This document shows, one piece after another, positions 28,079 through 39,073 of a stretch of 64,000 nucleotides of DNA (position 1 is the stretch's first letter; each line of letters begins with the position of its first letter). The stretch is taken from NCBI GenBank assembly GCA_002314195.1, contig DCCQ01000049.1, forward strand, positions 1 to 64,000, read 5' to 3'. The notes beneath the pieces are model-generated. The model was given only the letters and a program-made list of their open reading frames with translations. It was not told where the DNA came from and did not search any database. Position numbers and translations under genes: made by a program. The DNA comes from Bacteroidales bacterium UBA1077. Lineage in GTDB: Bacteria > Bacteroidota > Bacteroidia > Bacteroidales > UBA932.

Positions 28079-28943
28079 TTTGCTTAGGATAATAAACCTG
28101 CTGATAAGCCTCACGCCTTAACTGAGCCTTGCCGCGCCCGGTTCTTCTTGTTAGTTGGAAATAAACTCCCGCTGTGACCATTATGTCAAACGGGTACGCG
28201 AACCTGTAGTAATCCTTGCTGGCATAATCCGGATCATAAAGCGTTCCCCATGAATATCTAACGTTCGCGTTGATGTGGAATTCCACAGGATCGAAGACCA
28301 AACCCACACCCAATCCACCGCACAGTCCGTAGTCGAAGCGCCTGTCTGTGTCCAGGAAGGAATTCACTATTTCTTCTCTCACACGATCTCCGGTTCTCGT
28401 TATACCAAGCCTGTAACCGCCATAGATTCCAAAATCGGCCATGACTTTGTAATGCAGGCCGTCCAAATGGAGGTGGGCCATGAATGGAGCCTCTGCGAAT
28501 TTTATTATAGCCTGCGAGGCTCCTTCAATATTGGCGATCTCCTTTGTGTCCTTATCTTCTTTGAACTTGTAGCCTTCATGGCTGTAACGCAGTCCTATCT
28601 TGAATCCAAAATATGGCATATAACCGAACATCTTGCCGTAACGGGTATAGAATATTCCGAAAGTGCCAGGCACTAAAAAGGTTGATTGTGTGTATGGGGG
28701 ATTAAACGACATTCGATTGAACGACACTCCGTATTCAACCCCGATCAAGGAATAATCGTTCACCTCGAAGACGCGGTTGACTTTGACCGTATCCAGATAT
28801 GCGTCCGAGTACGTCATCGGTGTAATGACGCTGTCAACCGCCACTTTGGGCATCTTGAGCGTGTCCGAAAGATCTTGAGCCAACGCACTCAAACCAAGAG
28901 TGGTAAAGATCGCAACAGTAAGAATATATCTAAAAGTCCTCAT
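28050..28943 (-). CDS. Outer-membrane beta-barrel protein
   Basis: A 297-residue exported protein. The signal peptide (RTFRYILTVAIFTTLGLSALA, cleaved before QDLS) is followed by alternating polar and aromatic residues typical of an 8-12-stranded barrel (IGVEYGVSF, YFGFKIGLRYSHEG, VMADFGIYGGYRLG, YGLCGGLGVGLVF). The basic tail (GRGKAQLRREAYQQVYYPKQ) is not barrel-like. The function is unknown. It is 9 nt after the Big_5 lipoprotein gene and overlaps ispG, so it is part of the same transcript; a shared envelope role with the lipoprotein is plausible. Confidence 0.82.
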   Translation of the reverse strand: MRTFRYILTVAIFTTLGLSALAQDLSDTLKMPKVAVDSVITPMTYSDAYLDTVKVNRVFEVNDYSLIGVEYGVSFNRMSFNPPYTQSTFLVPGTFGIFYTRYGKMFGYMPYFGFKIGLRYSHEGYKFKEDKDTKEIANIEGASQAIIKFAEAPFMAHLHLDGLHYKVMADFGIYGGYRLGITRTGDRVREEIVNSFLDTDRRFDYGLCGGLGVGLVFDPVEFHINANVRYSWGTLYDPDYASKDYYRFAYPFDIMVTAGVYFQLTRRTGRGKAQLRREAYQQVYYPKQNENIDSKGR

Positions 28944-28952
28944 GAATAAGCG

Positions 28953-30746
28953 TTATTTGAAGAATGTCGTCAGATCGAGATCCTGATTAATCTCGCTTCG
29001 TTCGGGGATATCGAACAACTCACTGTCTTTCGTCATCAAGAACTTGACCTTCTCCGGCTGTCTATGCGCAAGCAAATTTCCAGAATCCACAATTCCGTTC
29101 CTGTTCAGATCCTCAGTGATTCTGATCGAATATTTCCCGGTTTTAAGATACGGGAATATCAGCGCAGAATCTGACTCTATAACATAACTGCGGAGGATCG
29201 AAGACTTTTTCTCATCCAGCAGCTCCACTATGTACTTGTTGCCGTTCACCCCGGTGAGATTCAAGGTGAACTGGCTCAAATTGTCATCCTTCGGAAGTGA
29301 GACTTTCACCTCTGTGCTGTCGTTCCAATAGCCGTTGATGTCTTTGAATGTCCTTTGAGGAATCTTGAAGAAATACTCGTAACCAGACTGGATATTAACC
29401 TGAGGTGTAATATTGTACTTTCTCAGGTTCAGAGAATCACGCTCTATCTTGAACTTCTCGGCCTGCTCTTTCTGCCTTGGATTGATTGACTTGAAAATCA
29501 ATGAGTCGAATTCACCAAGAATCGGAGGATAATCAAATTCCAACGTGATTCCATATTGCTCGAAAGTCTCAGGCTCAGCCTTCAGGTTCAGTCCGCATAT
29601 CGTGTCCTTATGCTCAACCTTCTTTCTTGCCGACCTGGACTTGGGCTTGTTCTCGTCCACAAGACTAACCTTTTCAGTAAAAGGCTGGAGCACTCCCAAA
29701 GTGTCGGTTTTCCAATACTTCACAAACAGATGAAGGGAATCGGGCATAGGCTTCTGACTGTTAAGCCATAGTAAAAGGCTGTCCTTCTCAATGTTGAACT
29801 CGGTGATGACATCCCTTGCCGGAAAGCCTTGGAACCAAAGGGAATCTATCCTTGCGTCAGGAGCCATGAATGTGATGTACGCGGCTCTGTCCCCCGTCCT
29901 TTTCTTGTTCATCAAGATCTGTTTGGATGGTTTTTCCCTGAACACATTAAGCCGTAGTTCGGCTTTCCTAGCCTGACAGGCCAAGGTGTCCTTCATGTCG
30001 AACTTCATAAGTTCCGCCACCGTGTCATTGACGACATTGACTGGTCTGAACAACGTGTCAAGAAAGGCGATCCTGTCCTCGTCGGGATCATAGAGGTTGT
30101 TGCCGTTGCCATCCACCACGGCATAGACGCGGAAAAGTGTATCCTGAATATTCCTGAGCGCGAAATAGCCCCAATCGTCAGTCTTGACAGCGGCGACAGG
30201 CCTTTCGAGGAAGACTGCCGAATCCCTCTGATCCTTATAAAGCATCACCGTGGCACCCTTGATCGGGTTTAGAGTGTTGCAGTCCTGGACGATTCCAGTA
30301 ACGTACATGGAATCGATCGCGTCCCCCGTTGAGAACACGGTGGTGAACCCGGGAAACATGTTTCCTTCGTTGTTGTCAGCTATCGCGCCTGTCAAATCAA
30401 TCGTGTAGGTTGTGTTCGGAAGAAGATCCTCCTCAAAATAAACAATGACACTCTTTCCTCTTATCTTGTACTTCGGGCTTTTCTTCTGGGGAGGGGAGAG
30501 GAATATTCCCTTGGGATCCTTGACGGTGACGTATTCATCAAACGTGAATGTGACCTTGGTTCCATGAACAGGAACGGAAACCGTTCCAGGCCGCGGGTCA
30601 ACCTTTCTTATCACCGGAGGTATCGTGTCCTTCAAACCGCCGGTCGGAGCCTGAGTCGTGTTGGCACATGACGGTTGGAACACGGAAAAGGCCAACAGCG
30701 CGGCCGCCGGCAGCAAAGGGATAAATCTAGAGAACATTTTTTTCAT
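28953..30746 (-). CDS. Lipoprotein with N-terminal Big_5 (Ig-like) domain
   Basis: A 597-residue predicted lipoprotein. The signal ends PAAALLAFSVFQPSC, with Cys as the acylated residue, then NTTQAPTGG. Residues of about 40-140 match the bacterial Ig-like Big_5 fold (PPVIRKVDPRPGTVSVPVHG, TFDEYV, LLPNTTYTIDL, AIADNNEGN). The rest is strand-rich with a carboxypeptidase-regulatory-like segment (YVTGIVQDCNTLNPIKGATVML) and a Dx-rich loop (DGNGNNLYDPDED) that may bind calcium. Such proteins are common in Bacteroidetes envelopes; the role is unknown. It lies 29 nt after rel/spo and 9 nt before the barrel gene. Confidence 0.85.
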   Translation of the reverse strand: MKKMFSRFIPLLPAAALLAFSVFQPSCANTTQAPTGGLKDTIPPVIRKVDPRPGTVSVPVHGTKVTFTFDEYVTVKDPKGIFLSPPQKKSPKYKIRGKSVIVYFEEDLLPNTTYTIDLTGAIADNNEGNMFPGFTTVFSTGDAIDSMYVTGIVQDCNTLNPIKGATVMLYKDQRDSAVFLERPVAAVKTDDWGYFALRNIQDTLFRVYAVVDGNGNNLYDPDEDRIAFLDTLFRPVNVVNDTVAELMKFDMKDTLACQARKAELRLNVFREKPSKQILMNKKRTGDRAAYITFMAPDARIDSLWFQGFPARDVITEFNIEKDSLLLWLNSQKPMPDSLHLFVKYWKTDTLGVLQPFTEKVSLVDENKPKSRSARKKVEHKDTICGLNLKAEPETFEQYGITLEFDYPPILGEFDSLIFKSINPRQKEQAEKFKIERDSLNLRKYNITPQVNIQSGYEYFFKIPQRTFKDINGYWNDSTEVKVSLPKDDNLSQFTLNLTGVNGNKYIVELLDEKKSSILRSYVIESDSALIFPYLKTGKYSIRITEDLNRNGIVDSGNLLAHRQPEKVKFLMTKDSELFDIPERSEINQDLDLTTFFK

Positions 30747-30775
30747 CGCGGATCGAATATATTCAAAAATCAGGC

Positions 30776-32992
30776 TCAGATTTCAGTTCTTATGACACTT
30801 TTTATTCCGTCAATCGAGCCCAGTTTGCGTATCATCCTGTCCAAGGCGGCCCTGTCGTGGACGTAAAGGTCTATATAACCGGAGAATATGCCCTCATCGG
30901 TGCTCAGATAGACCTTGCGCATGTTCACACCCATTACCAATGATATGTAACGAGAGATTTCGTTCAGCAAGCCGACCCTGTCAACACCTTTTATTGACAG
31001 ACGCGCCAGAAAAGATTGGCTGTCGTCATCGTCCCATTGAGGGACCACTACCCAGTCACCATGCTTGGACGCGATGCTGTCAGCGACAGGGCATGATTTC
31101 TTGTGTACAGTCACAGTTCCGTCTGGAGACTTGATACCGATGACAGGATCACCGGGAATCGGGCGGCAGCATGTGGCAATAACGTATTCATTCTTGTCCT
31201 TCTTGGTTGTCTCTTTCCTCTTTCCGAACCACTGAAACCATGAGTGGCTTTTGTCAGCCTTGCCTGAAGCGAGGACATCTGACAGATCTCCCGGCTTAAG
31301 GACTCCAAGTCCAATGCGGAAAAACATCTCTTCCGCATTACCTCCAGGAATGGAGAAATGCTTAAGCAGAATCTCAATCGCGTCATTGTTCATCCTGTAC
31401 CCCAATGATTCCAGCTGATCTGTCAGCATCTTCCTGCCGAGTTCGGCAAGTTCCTTTTTCCTGCCTTTGAAATAGTCGATCACTATATTTCTGGCATGCC
31501 TTGTCTGAAGGAATTGAAGCCACTCCTTCTTCGGCTGTTCGACCTCGGCAGTGATGATTTCAACCTGATCGCCGCTTTTGAGAATATGCGAGAGAGGAAC
31601 AAGTTTCATGTTCACCTTGGCGGCGATCGCCTTGTTGCCGATCTCGGTGTGTATGCTGTAGGCAAAGTCAAGAGCTGTGGAGCCCTTTTGGACAGATTTC
31701 TGGTCACCCTTAGGGGTGAACACCGTAATTTCGCTACTGGTGAGGTCATTATGGATTATGTCAAGCAATTCAAGAGCGTTGACATCAGGATTTACCAGAA
31801 TCTCCTTGACCTTGGCCAGCCACTTGTCCATCTCGCTGTCGTTCTCGCTGATATAACCTTCCTGCTTATAGGTCCAGTGTGCGGCTATGCCCTTCTCGGC
31901 GATGTCATCCATCCTCTTTGAACGGATCTGCACCTCTATCCATATTCCGGTGTCGCTCATCAATGTACAATGAAGAGCTTCGTATCCATTGCTCTTAGGG
32001 TGCTTCACCCAGTCGCGAACACGGTCAGGCTTGTAGCGGTATATTCCCGTGATGATGGAGAAAATATGGTAGCACTGGTCTCGTTCGCTTTCTTTGGACT
32101 TCGGATCCGGCGTGAAGACAATCCTTAGGGCATAAAGGTCATAGACCTGATCGAAGGTGATGTTCTTCGTCTGCATCTTGTGCCATATAGAATATGGTGT
32201 CTTGACCCTCTTGCGTATATCAAAATTGAAACCGGCCTTCCTCAAAGCGCCCTCGATTGGCTTGATGAAGTCATCAATCTGTTTCTCTTTGCCGCTAAGG
32301 TTGGTATTAATCAGCCCTGTAATCTCCTTGTAGGCGTCAGGCTCCTTGTATTTCAGCCAGATGTTCTCCATCTCGGACTTGATCTCGTAAAGGCCAAGAC
32401 GATGGGCGAGAGGAATGAATATGAACATCGTCTCACTGAGAATCTTGTCCCGCTTGTACTCCGGCATATATTCGATTGTCCGGCAATTGTGAAGACGGTC
32501 GGCAAGCTTGATCAGCACGACCCTGACGTCATCATTCAACGTCAGCAGGATCCGTTTGAAATTCTCGGCCTGAAGACTCTTGGCATTTGCATCGTTAAGC
32601 TTCTTGCTGCGGTCCTCATTGTCGAGCACGTTCTTTATCTTGGTAAGGCCGTCAACAAGGCTGGCGATCTTGTCTCCAAAGAGTTTGCGGATGTCATCCA
32701 CCGTGTAGTCCGTGTCCTCCACCACATCATGGAGCAACGCGGCGGCTATCGACTTGTAGCCGAGTCCGATGTCGGTGACGACTATCTTCGCGACCTCGAT
32801 AGGGTGGATGATGTAAGGCCCGCCAGAACGCCTTCTGACATTCTTATGGGCTTCATTAGCGAAATCGAACGCCTTTTGGACAACATCGAGTTCCTGCTGG
32901 TTCGCGCAGCGTTTCTCGGCCGCGGCCTTGAGCTGGGCGTAACTCTGACGGATCAGTTCGTAGTCTTGTTCTGTGAATTGTGAGAAACTCAT
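30776..32992 (-). CDS. Bifunctional (p)ppGpp synthetase/hydrolase (RelA/SpoT)
   Basis: A 738-residue stringent-response enzyme. The hydrolase HD domain is intact (YIIHPIEVAKIV and AAALLHDVVEDT). The synthetase domain has VYDLYALRIVF and KHPKSNGYEALHCTL, followed by IEVQIRSKRMDDIAEKGIAAHW. TGS (ITVFTPKGDQKSVQKGSTALDFAYSIH, key GSTALDFAY) and a C-terminal ACT domain complete the long RSH layout. Both active sites look functional, so it should make and degrade the alarmone. Its start overlaps the stop of the upstream BrkB-like gene by 4 nt (ATGA). A potential -10 for a local promoter was not seen. Confidence 0.96.
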   Translation of the reverse strand: MSFSQFTEQDYELIRQSYAQLKAAAEKRCANQQELDVVQKAFDFANEAHKNVRRRSGGPYIIHPIEVAKIVVTDIGLGYKSIAAALLHDVVEDTDYTVDDIRKLFGDKIASLVDGLTKIKNVLDNEDRSKKLNDANAKSLQAENFKRILLTLNDDVRVVLIKLADRLHNCRTIEYMPEYKRDKILSETMFIFIPLAHRLGLYEIKSEMENIWLKYKEPDAYKEITGLINTNLSGKEKQIDDFIKPIEGALRKAGFNFDIRKRVKTPYSIWHKMQTKNITFDQVYDLYALRIVFTPDPKSKESERDQCYHIFSIITGIYRYKPDRVRDWVKHPKSNGYEALHCTLMSDTGIWIEVQIRSKRMDDIAEKGIAAHWTYKQEGYISENDSEMDKWLAKVKEILVNPDVNALELLDIIHNDLTSSEITVFTPKGDQKSVQKGSTALDFAYSIHTEIGNKAIAAKVNMKLVPLSHILKSGDQVEIITAEVEQPKKEWLQFLQTRHARNIVIDYFKGRKKELAELGRKMLTDQLESLGYRMNNDAIEILLKHFSIPGGNAEEMFFRIGLGVLKPGDLSDVLASGKADKSHSWFQWFGKRKETTKKDKNEYVIATCCRPIPGDPVIGIKSPDGTVTVHKKSCPVADSIASKHGDWVVVPQWDDDDSQSFLARLSIKGVDRVGLLNEISRYISLVMGVNMRKVYLSTDEGIFSGYIDLYVHDRAALDRMIRKLGSIDGIKSVIRTEI

Positions 32993-33993
32993 ATTTCTAC
33001 CAAATCTTTATCTCTTTTCATAATCGCCTCCGACACTCCAGGCAGCCCTTTGACGAAACCTCCTTCGTCCACCGTCTGGAATGAATAGGAGAACTGCGCC
33101 CCGTAAAGGATTATCTGCCATCCGAACCTCATCCATACCATGAAGAGGGGGATGGCTGCGATGGTTCCGTAAACCGTGTTCAGACGCATCACAAACACCT
33201 GTGTCTCAAGGTATAGGTACTGAAGCACGGAGAAGGCCACGCCTGCTATCACCGCGGCTTTCAGCGCATGGCGGTACTTCACGTCAACCGCCGGAATGAA
33301 CTTGTACATGGCGGAGAAGATCAGCACCGTGACCGCCCAGGCAACAACCCATCCGAGGAACGACTTGATCGTGTCCGTCGCGCCTATCCAGTTCGGGATG
33401 AGATCCAGCACGTGTGAATATATGATTGTGCCGGAATATAACAGCAGCACCACAAACGGAGCCAGTACCAAGATAATCAGATCTATTCCGATGCGTTTGA
33501 AGAAGGCCCGATGAAGTTTTCTGACCTTCCAGACATTGTTGAACACTGTCTCGACCCTCATCATCATCCAGATGATGAGCCAGACGAACGTCAAGGCGCT
33601 TATAAGCCCGAAAACACCGTTCGTGGCAGAATCGAGGATCTTGTCGGCCGAGTTAAGGATGATGTCCATGATATTCTGGCTGATGTCCCACGAGAACAGG
33701 AGCTCCTTGAGTTTGTCCGCTAGGCCGAAGCCGTTCGTCACAGCGAAAGCCACTGCGATGAAAGGGACGAAAGCCATTGTGCAGAAATAGCTTAGAGCCA
33801 CTGCCTGAAAACCGATTTTTTGCTCGGCGAATGTCTGGAAGGCAACCGTGACGACCCTGACATCCTTGACAAGGCGAGCCTTGGCCTTTGACAGCTCGTT
33901 CTCGTCAAGAGTCCAAACATCCTGTCCGAAGAACTTCTTAGCCCAACGGAACCAAAGTCTGCACTTGAATATCAGTTTCCGGAATCCCTTCAT
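32989..33993 (-). CDS. YihY/BrkB-family inner-membrane protein
   Basis: A 334-residue polytopic membrane protein of the YihY/BrkB (Virul_fac_BrkB) family. Five or six hydrophobic segments are visible, starting near AVALSYFCTMAFVPFIAVAF; conserved family patches include NNVWKV, LYLETQVFVMRLNTVYG and LFMVWMRFGWQIILYGAQ. The family is widespread, historically misnamed ribonuclease BN; its function is not settled. I chose the ATG at 33993; the frame could also begin at a TTG at 33999. It is 11 nt after ligA and is translationally coupled to rel/spo. Confidence 0.92.
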   Translation of the reverse strand: MKGFRKLIFKCRLWFRWAKKFFGQDVWTLDENELSKAKARLVKDVRVVTVAFQTFAEQKIGFQAVALSYFCTMAFVPFIAVAFAVTNGFGLADKLKELLFSWDISQNIMDIILNSADKILDSATNGVFGLISALTFVWLIIWMMMRVETVFNNVWKVRKLHRAFFKRIGIDLIILVLAPFVVLLLYSGTIIYSHVLDLIPNWIGATDTIKSFLGWVVAWAVTVLIFSAMYKFIPAVDVKYRHALKAAVIAGVAFSVLQYLYLETQVFVMRLNTVYGTIAAIPLFMVWMRFGWQIILYGAQFSYSFQTVDEGGFVKGLPGVSEAIMKRDKDLVEI

Positions 33994-34004
33994 CCTCAAA
34001 GTCT

Positions 34005-36155
<2,151 letters not shown>

Positions 36156-36216
36156 TTACCGAATAAATCCAATAGAAAACCGACTTGATTCTGAAAATAC
36201 TCACAATCCAAGAACA

Positions 36217-36249
36217 TTTTTGAAAAGTTAAAACTGTTTCTTAAATTTG
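36217..36249 (+). promoter_or_regulatory. Promoter of the phosphofructokinase gene
   Basis: A near-ideal Bacteroides promoter: TTTTTG (36217-36222) as -33, a 19-nt spacer, then TAAATTTG (36242-36249). Predicted transcript start near 36256, with the ATG at 36293. Confidence 0.65.
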
Positions 36250-36292
36250 TGGCCGTTTTTGACGAACATACAAATTTCTAAATCATTCGTAT

Positions 36293-37522
36293 ATGAAAGA
36301 TTCCATCATCATTCTGTGCGGCGGCGGCCCGGCACCGGGAATGAACACCGTCGTGTTCTCTGTCGCCAAGACTTTCCTTTCAAACGGCTACAGGGTCATC
36401 GGCCTTCACGAAGGCTACACCGGACTCTTCCGCAAGGAGGCCCGCACCGAAGACATCGACTTCTTCAAGGCTGACGCCTATTTCAACAGAGGCGGTTCCT
36501 ATCTCCAGATGAGCCGTTTCAAGCCGACCAACGAGGATTTCGAGCAGAATTTCAACCTTGCCCTCTTCCAGGACAACAACGTGAAGCTCCTCGTGACCGT
36601 TGGCGGTGACGACACAGCCTCCACCGCCAACAGAATCGCCAAGTTCCTTGAGGCCAAGAACTATCCGATCCACAACATCCACGTTCCTAAGACGATTGAT
36701 GACGACCTTCCTCTGCCTCACAACGCGCCTACTTTCGGATTCAACTCAGCGAAGGATGAGGGAGCGCACATCGCGCGCACAGTCTACGAGGATGCCCGCA
36801 CATCAGGCAACTGGCTTCTCATCTCCGCCATGGGACGCAGCGCCGGCCACCTTGCCCTCGGAATCGGCGAGGCCACGCACTGCCCGATGACCATCATCCC
36901 TGAGATGTTCAACAAGACGACCATCACGGTCGACAAGATCATCAAGCTGACCCTCTCCGCCATCATCAAGAGGAAGCTTCTCGGCATCCCTTACGGAACC
37001 GTCGTAGTGGCTGAAGGTGTCTTCCATGACCTTGAGCCAGAGGACATCAAGGCCACCGGAGTCCACATGACCTACGATGAGCACGGTCACCCTGAACTCG
37101 GCAAGATCTCCAAGGCTGTCCTCTTCAACGACATCCTTGAGAAGGAGTTCAAGAAGATCGGCATGAAGGTAAAGACCCGTCCTGTGGAGATCGGTTACGA
37201 TGTCCGCTGCCAGGATCCTGTGGCTTACGACCTCTCTTACTGCACAGAACTCGCTCTCGGAGTTTATGAGCTCTTCTCAAAGGGCGAGACCGGATGCATG
37301 GTCTATGTTGACGAGAACGGCAACGCACAGCCGCTTTACCTGAAGGATCTTCAGAACGCTGAGGGTAAGATTCCTCCTCGCCGCGTGGACATCGATGGCG
37401 GAATCGCCCGCAACTACTACGGACACATCTGCCACTACATCACTCCTGCCGACTACGAGGCAGCCAAGGCTTACGTTGCCAATCCTGAGGAGTACGACTT
37501 CAAGAAAATCCTTAACTGGTAA
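36293..37522 (+). CDS. Phosphofructokinase, probably pyrophosphate-dependent
   Basis: A 409-residue enzyme of the PfkA superfamily that phosphorylates fructose 6-phosphate. The start IILCGGGPAPGMN and the substrate block PKTIDDDLPL are characteristic. The nucleotide-site motif is GGDDTAS (residues 104-110): Asp follows GGD where ATP enzymes have Gly (GGDGS), and together with Lys in PKTIDD this is the recognised signature of the PPi-using type. Catalytic Asp of TIDDD and the MGRSAGHLAL block are present. A strong promoter and very uniform codon use (AAC, TAC, CTC) suggest high expression. Without biochemistry, ATP use or another sugar phosphate cannot be excluded. Confidence 0.9.
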   Translation: MKDSIIILCGGGPAPGMNTVVFSVAKTFLSNGYRVIGLHEGYTGLFRKEARTEDIDFFKADAYFNRGGSYLQMSRFKPTNEDFEQNFNLALFQDNNVKLLVTVGGDDTASTANRIAKFLEAKNYPIHNIHVPKTIDDDLPLPHNAPTFGFNSAKDEGAHIARTVYEDARTSGNWLLISAMGRSAGHLALGIGEATHCPMTIIPEMFNKTTITVDKIIKLTLSAIIKRKLLGIPYGTVVVAEGVFHDLEPEDIKATGVHMTYDEHGHPELGKISKAVLFNDILEKEFKKIGMKVKTRPVEIGYDVRCQDPVAYDLSYCTELALGVYELFSKGETGCMVYVDENGNAQPLYLKDLQNAEGKIPPRRVDIDGGIARNYYGHICHYITPADYEAAKAYVANPEEYDFKKILNW

Positions 37523-37544
37523 GATTTGAATATATGAGGTTCAG

Positions 37545-39071
37545 TTAATTGAGTCTTATCATAACACAGTCGTCAGACGACACTTCAACCTCGATTCGGG
37601 TTTCCGGACCGAGGTTTTTCATGTCCAGATAATCGACAGCCTCTTTGGGTATGCGGACGGAAATGTTGCTGGTTGCTCCGGAAAAATTGCAGACGAAAAG
37701 CCATGTCTGCGAGCCGTCGCCACGCAGGAAAACGAAATGCATGTCGGGGTCAAAGCCCGGCGAATCATAGTTGCAATAACAAAGGTCGAATGACTTTCCG
37801 GAAGCAATTGCCGGAACCGACGAAGCCATATTCAAAAACTTCCGCCACTTTTCAAGAAGCGCCGCCTCTTCCGAGGTAAGTCCCACATTTTTATGAATAT
37901 AGTCAATCAGTCTCCCGATTGATGCAATCCTCCACCAATCGAATATGGTTGTCCTGCCGTCCAGTCCGCTGAACCCCTCAGCATCCATTCCACGCTCCCC
38001 GATCTCCTCTCCGAAATAGATCATGTACGGAGCCGTGTTCAGGAATATTCCCGCGCCCAACGCGGCGAAAGTCCTTCGCGCGTCCTTGCCAAAGAAATCG
38101 GAAGCGAAACGTTGCTCGTCATGATTCTCAAGGAAGTTCAGCATCCGAGGCTGCAAGTCGCCCAGAAACTGCCAGTTCCAAGTCAGGCTTTTTGCCGTGC
38201 CATGCCCTTCCACGACCGATCTCACAGAGTCATAAAGACCAGACTTGTCGTAGAGACAGTCAAACCCTACTTCATTTATGTATCTGGAATACAATTCTTT
38301 CTGATAAACCTCAGCGATGAATATGATCTCCGGAAATTCGTCCTTGATTTTCTTTATGAGCCATTGGAAGAACTGCCACGGAACCATCTCGACCATGTCA
38401 CAGCGGAATCCGTCCACTCCTTTGCCACACCAATAACGCACAATCTCGTACATCTTGTCCCATGTCGCGGTGTGGAAATCGCAGTAATTCAGTCTGATGG
38501 TTTCATACCAATCGTTGACGGACGGAGAAGGGGAGAAGCAATTGCCTGAGGCCTTCGCCGGATTCTCATAGTAAGTCTGGACATCGAACGGAAGCTTAAG
38601 AGCCTGACCCGGATAGTAGTAGAAATCGTTCTCGGCCCTCCAGTGGACGGTCGGGTCATCATCCGCCCCGAGAGGCTTGATCTCAGGCTTGGACAAACCG
38701 ACCTTTCCATAGTCACGTGACACGTGGTTAGGGACAAAATCTATGATGACTTTCAGCCCGGCCTCATGGCATCGGTTCAACAAAGCCTCAAATTCAGTTA
38801 TTCTTTCAGATGGATTATCAGCAAGATATGGATTGACATCATAATAATCAGTAATAGCGTATGGAGAACCGGCCGCGCCTTTCACAATCTGCTTGTCGGA
38901 AGCCGGGCAACCCTCAGCAGATATAGTTGTGGCGTGCCTGATCACACCGGTGAACCAGACATGACTTACGCTCAACGATTTGAAATATGTCAGAGTACCG
39001 GAATCAAACTCTGAAAACTTCCCGTTTCCCCACAACCTTGGAAGAACCTGATAAACAATCATTTTACGCAT
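37545..39071 (-). CDS. Cytosolic GH13 alpha-amylase-type glycoside hydrolase
   Basis: A 508-residue glycoside hydrolase of family 13. The four conserved regions are intact: DFVPNH (I), GFRCDMVEM with the nucleophile Asp (II), FIAEVYQ with the acid/base Glu (III) and FLENHDEQR with the third acid (IV). There is no signal peptide, so it works in the cytoplasm, perhaps on glycogen or imported maltodextrin. The ATG at 39071 is 2 nt after the upstream gene's stop; a second ATG at 39062 (MIVYQVLPRLWG) fits the family start equally well. It is the last gene of a four-gene minus-strand run. Confidence 0.93.
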   Translation of the reverse strand: MRKMIVYQVLPRLWGNGKFSEFDSGTLTYFKSLSVSHVWFTGVIRHATTISAEGCPASDKQIVKGAAGSPYAITDYYDVNPYLADNPSERITEFEALLNRCHEAGLKVIIDFVPNHVSRDYGKVGLSKPEIKPLGADDDPTVHWRAENDFYYYPGQALKLPFDVQTYYENPAKASGNCFSPSPSVNDWYETIRLNYCDFHTATWDKMYEIVRYWCGKGVDGFRCDMVEMVPWQFFQWLIKKIKDEFPEIIFIAEVYQKELYSRYINEVGFDCLYDKSGLYDSVRSVVEGHGTAKSLTWNWQFLGDLQPRMLNFLENHDEQRFASDFFGKDARRTFAALGAGIFLNTAPYMIYFGEEIGERGMDAEGFSGLDGRTTIFDWWRIASIGRLIDYIHKNVGLTSEEAALLEKWRKFLNMASSVPAIASGKSFDLCYCNYDSPGFDPDMHFVFLRGDGSQTWLFVCNFSGATSNISVRIPKEAVDYLDMKNLGPETRIEVEVSSDDCVMIRLN

Positions 39072-39073
39072 AC

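Noticed and set aside
32180..32983. A long plus-strand frame opposite rel/spo, and similar ones at 31496-31921, 41177-41869, 42858-43424 and 52574-53377
   Set aside because: Each is antisense to a well-conserved gene and arises from codon bias on the other strand.
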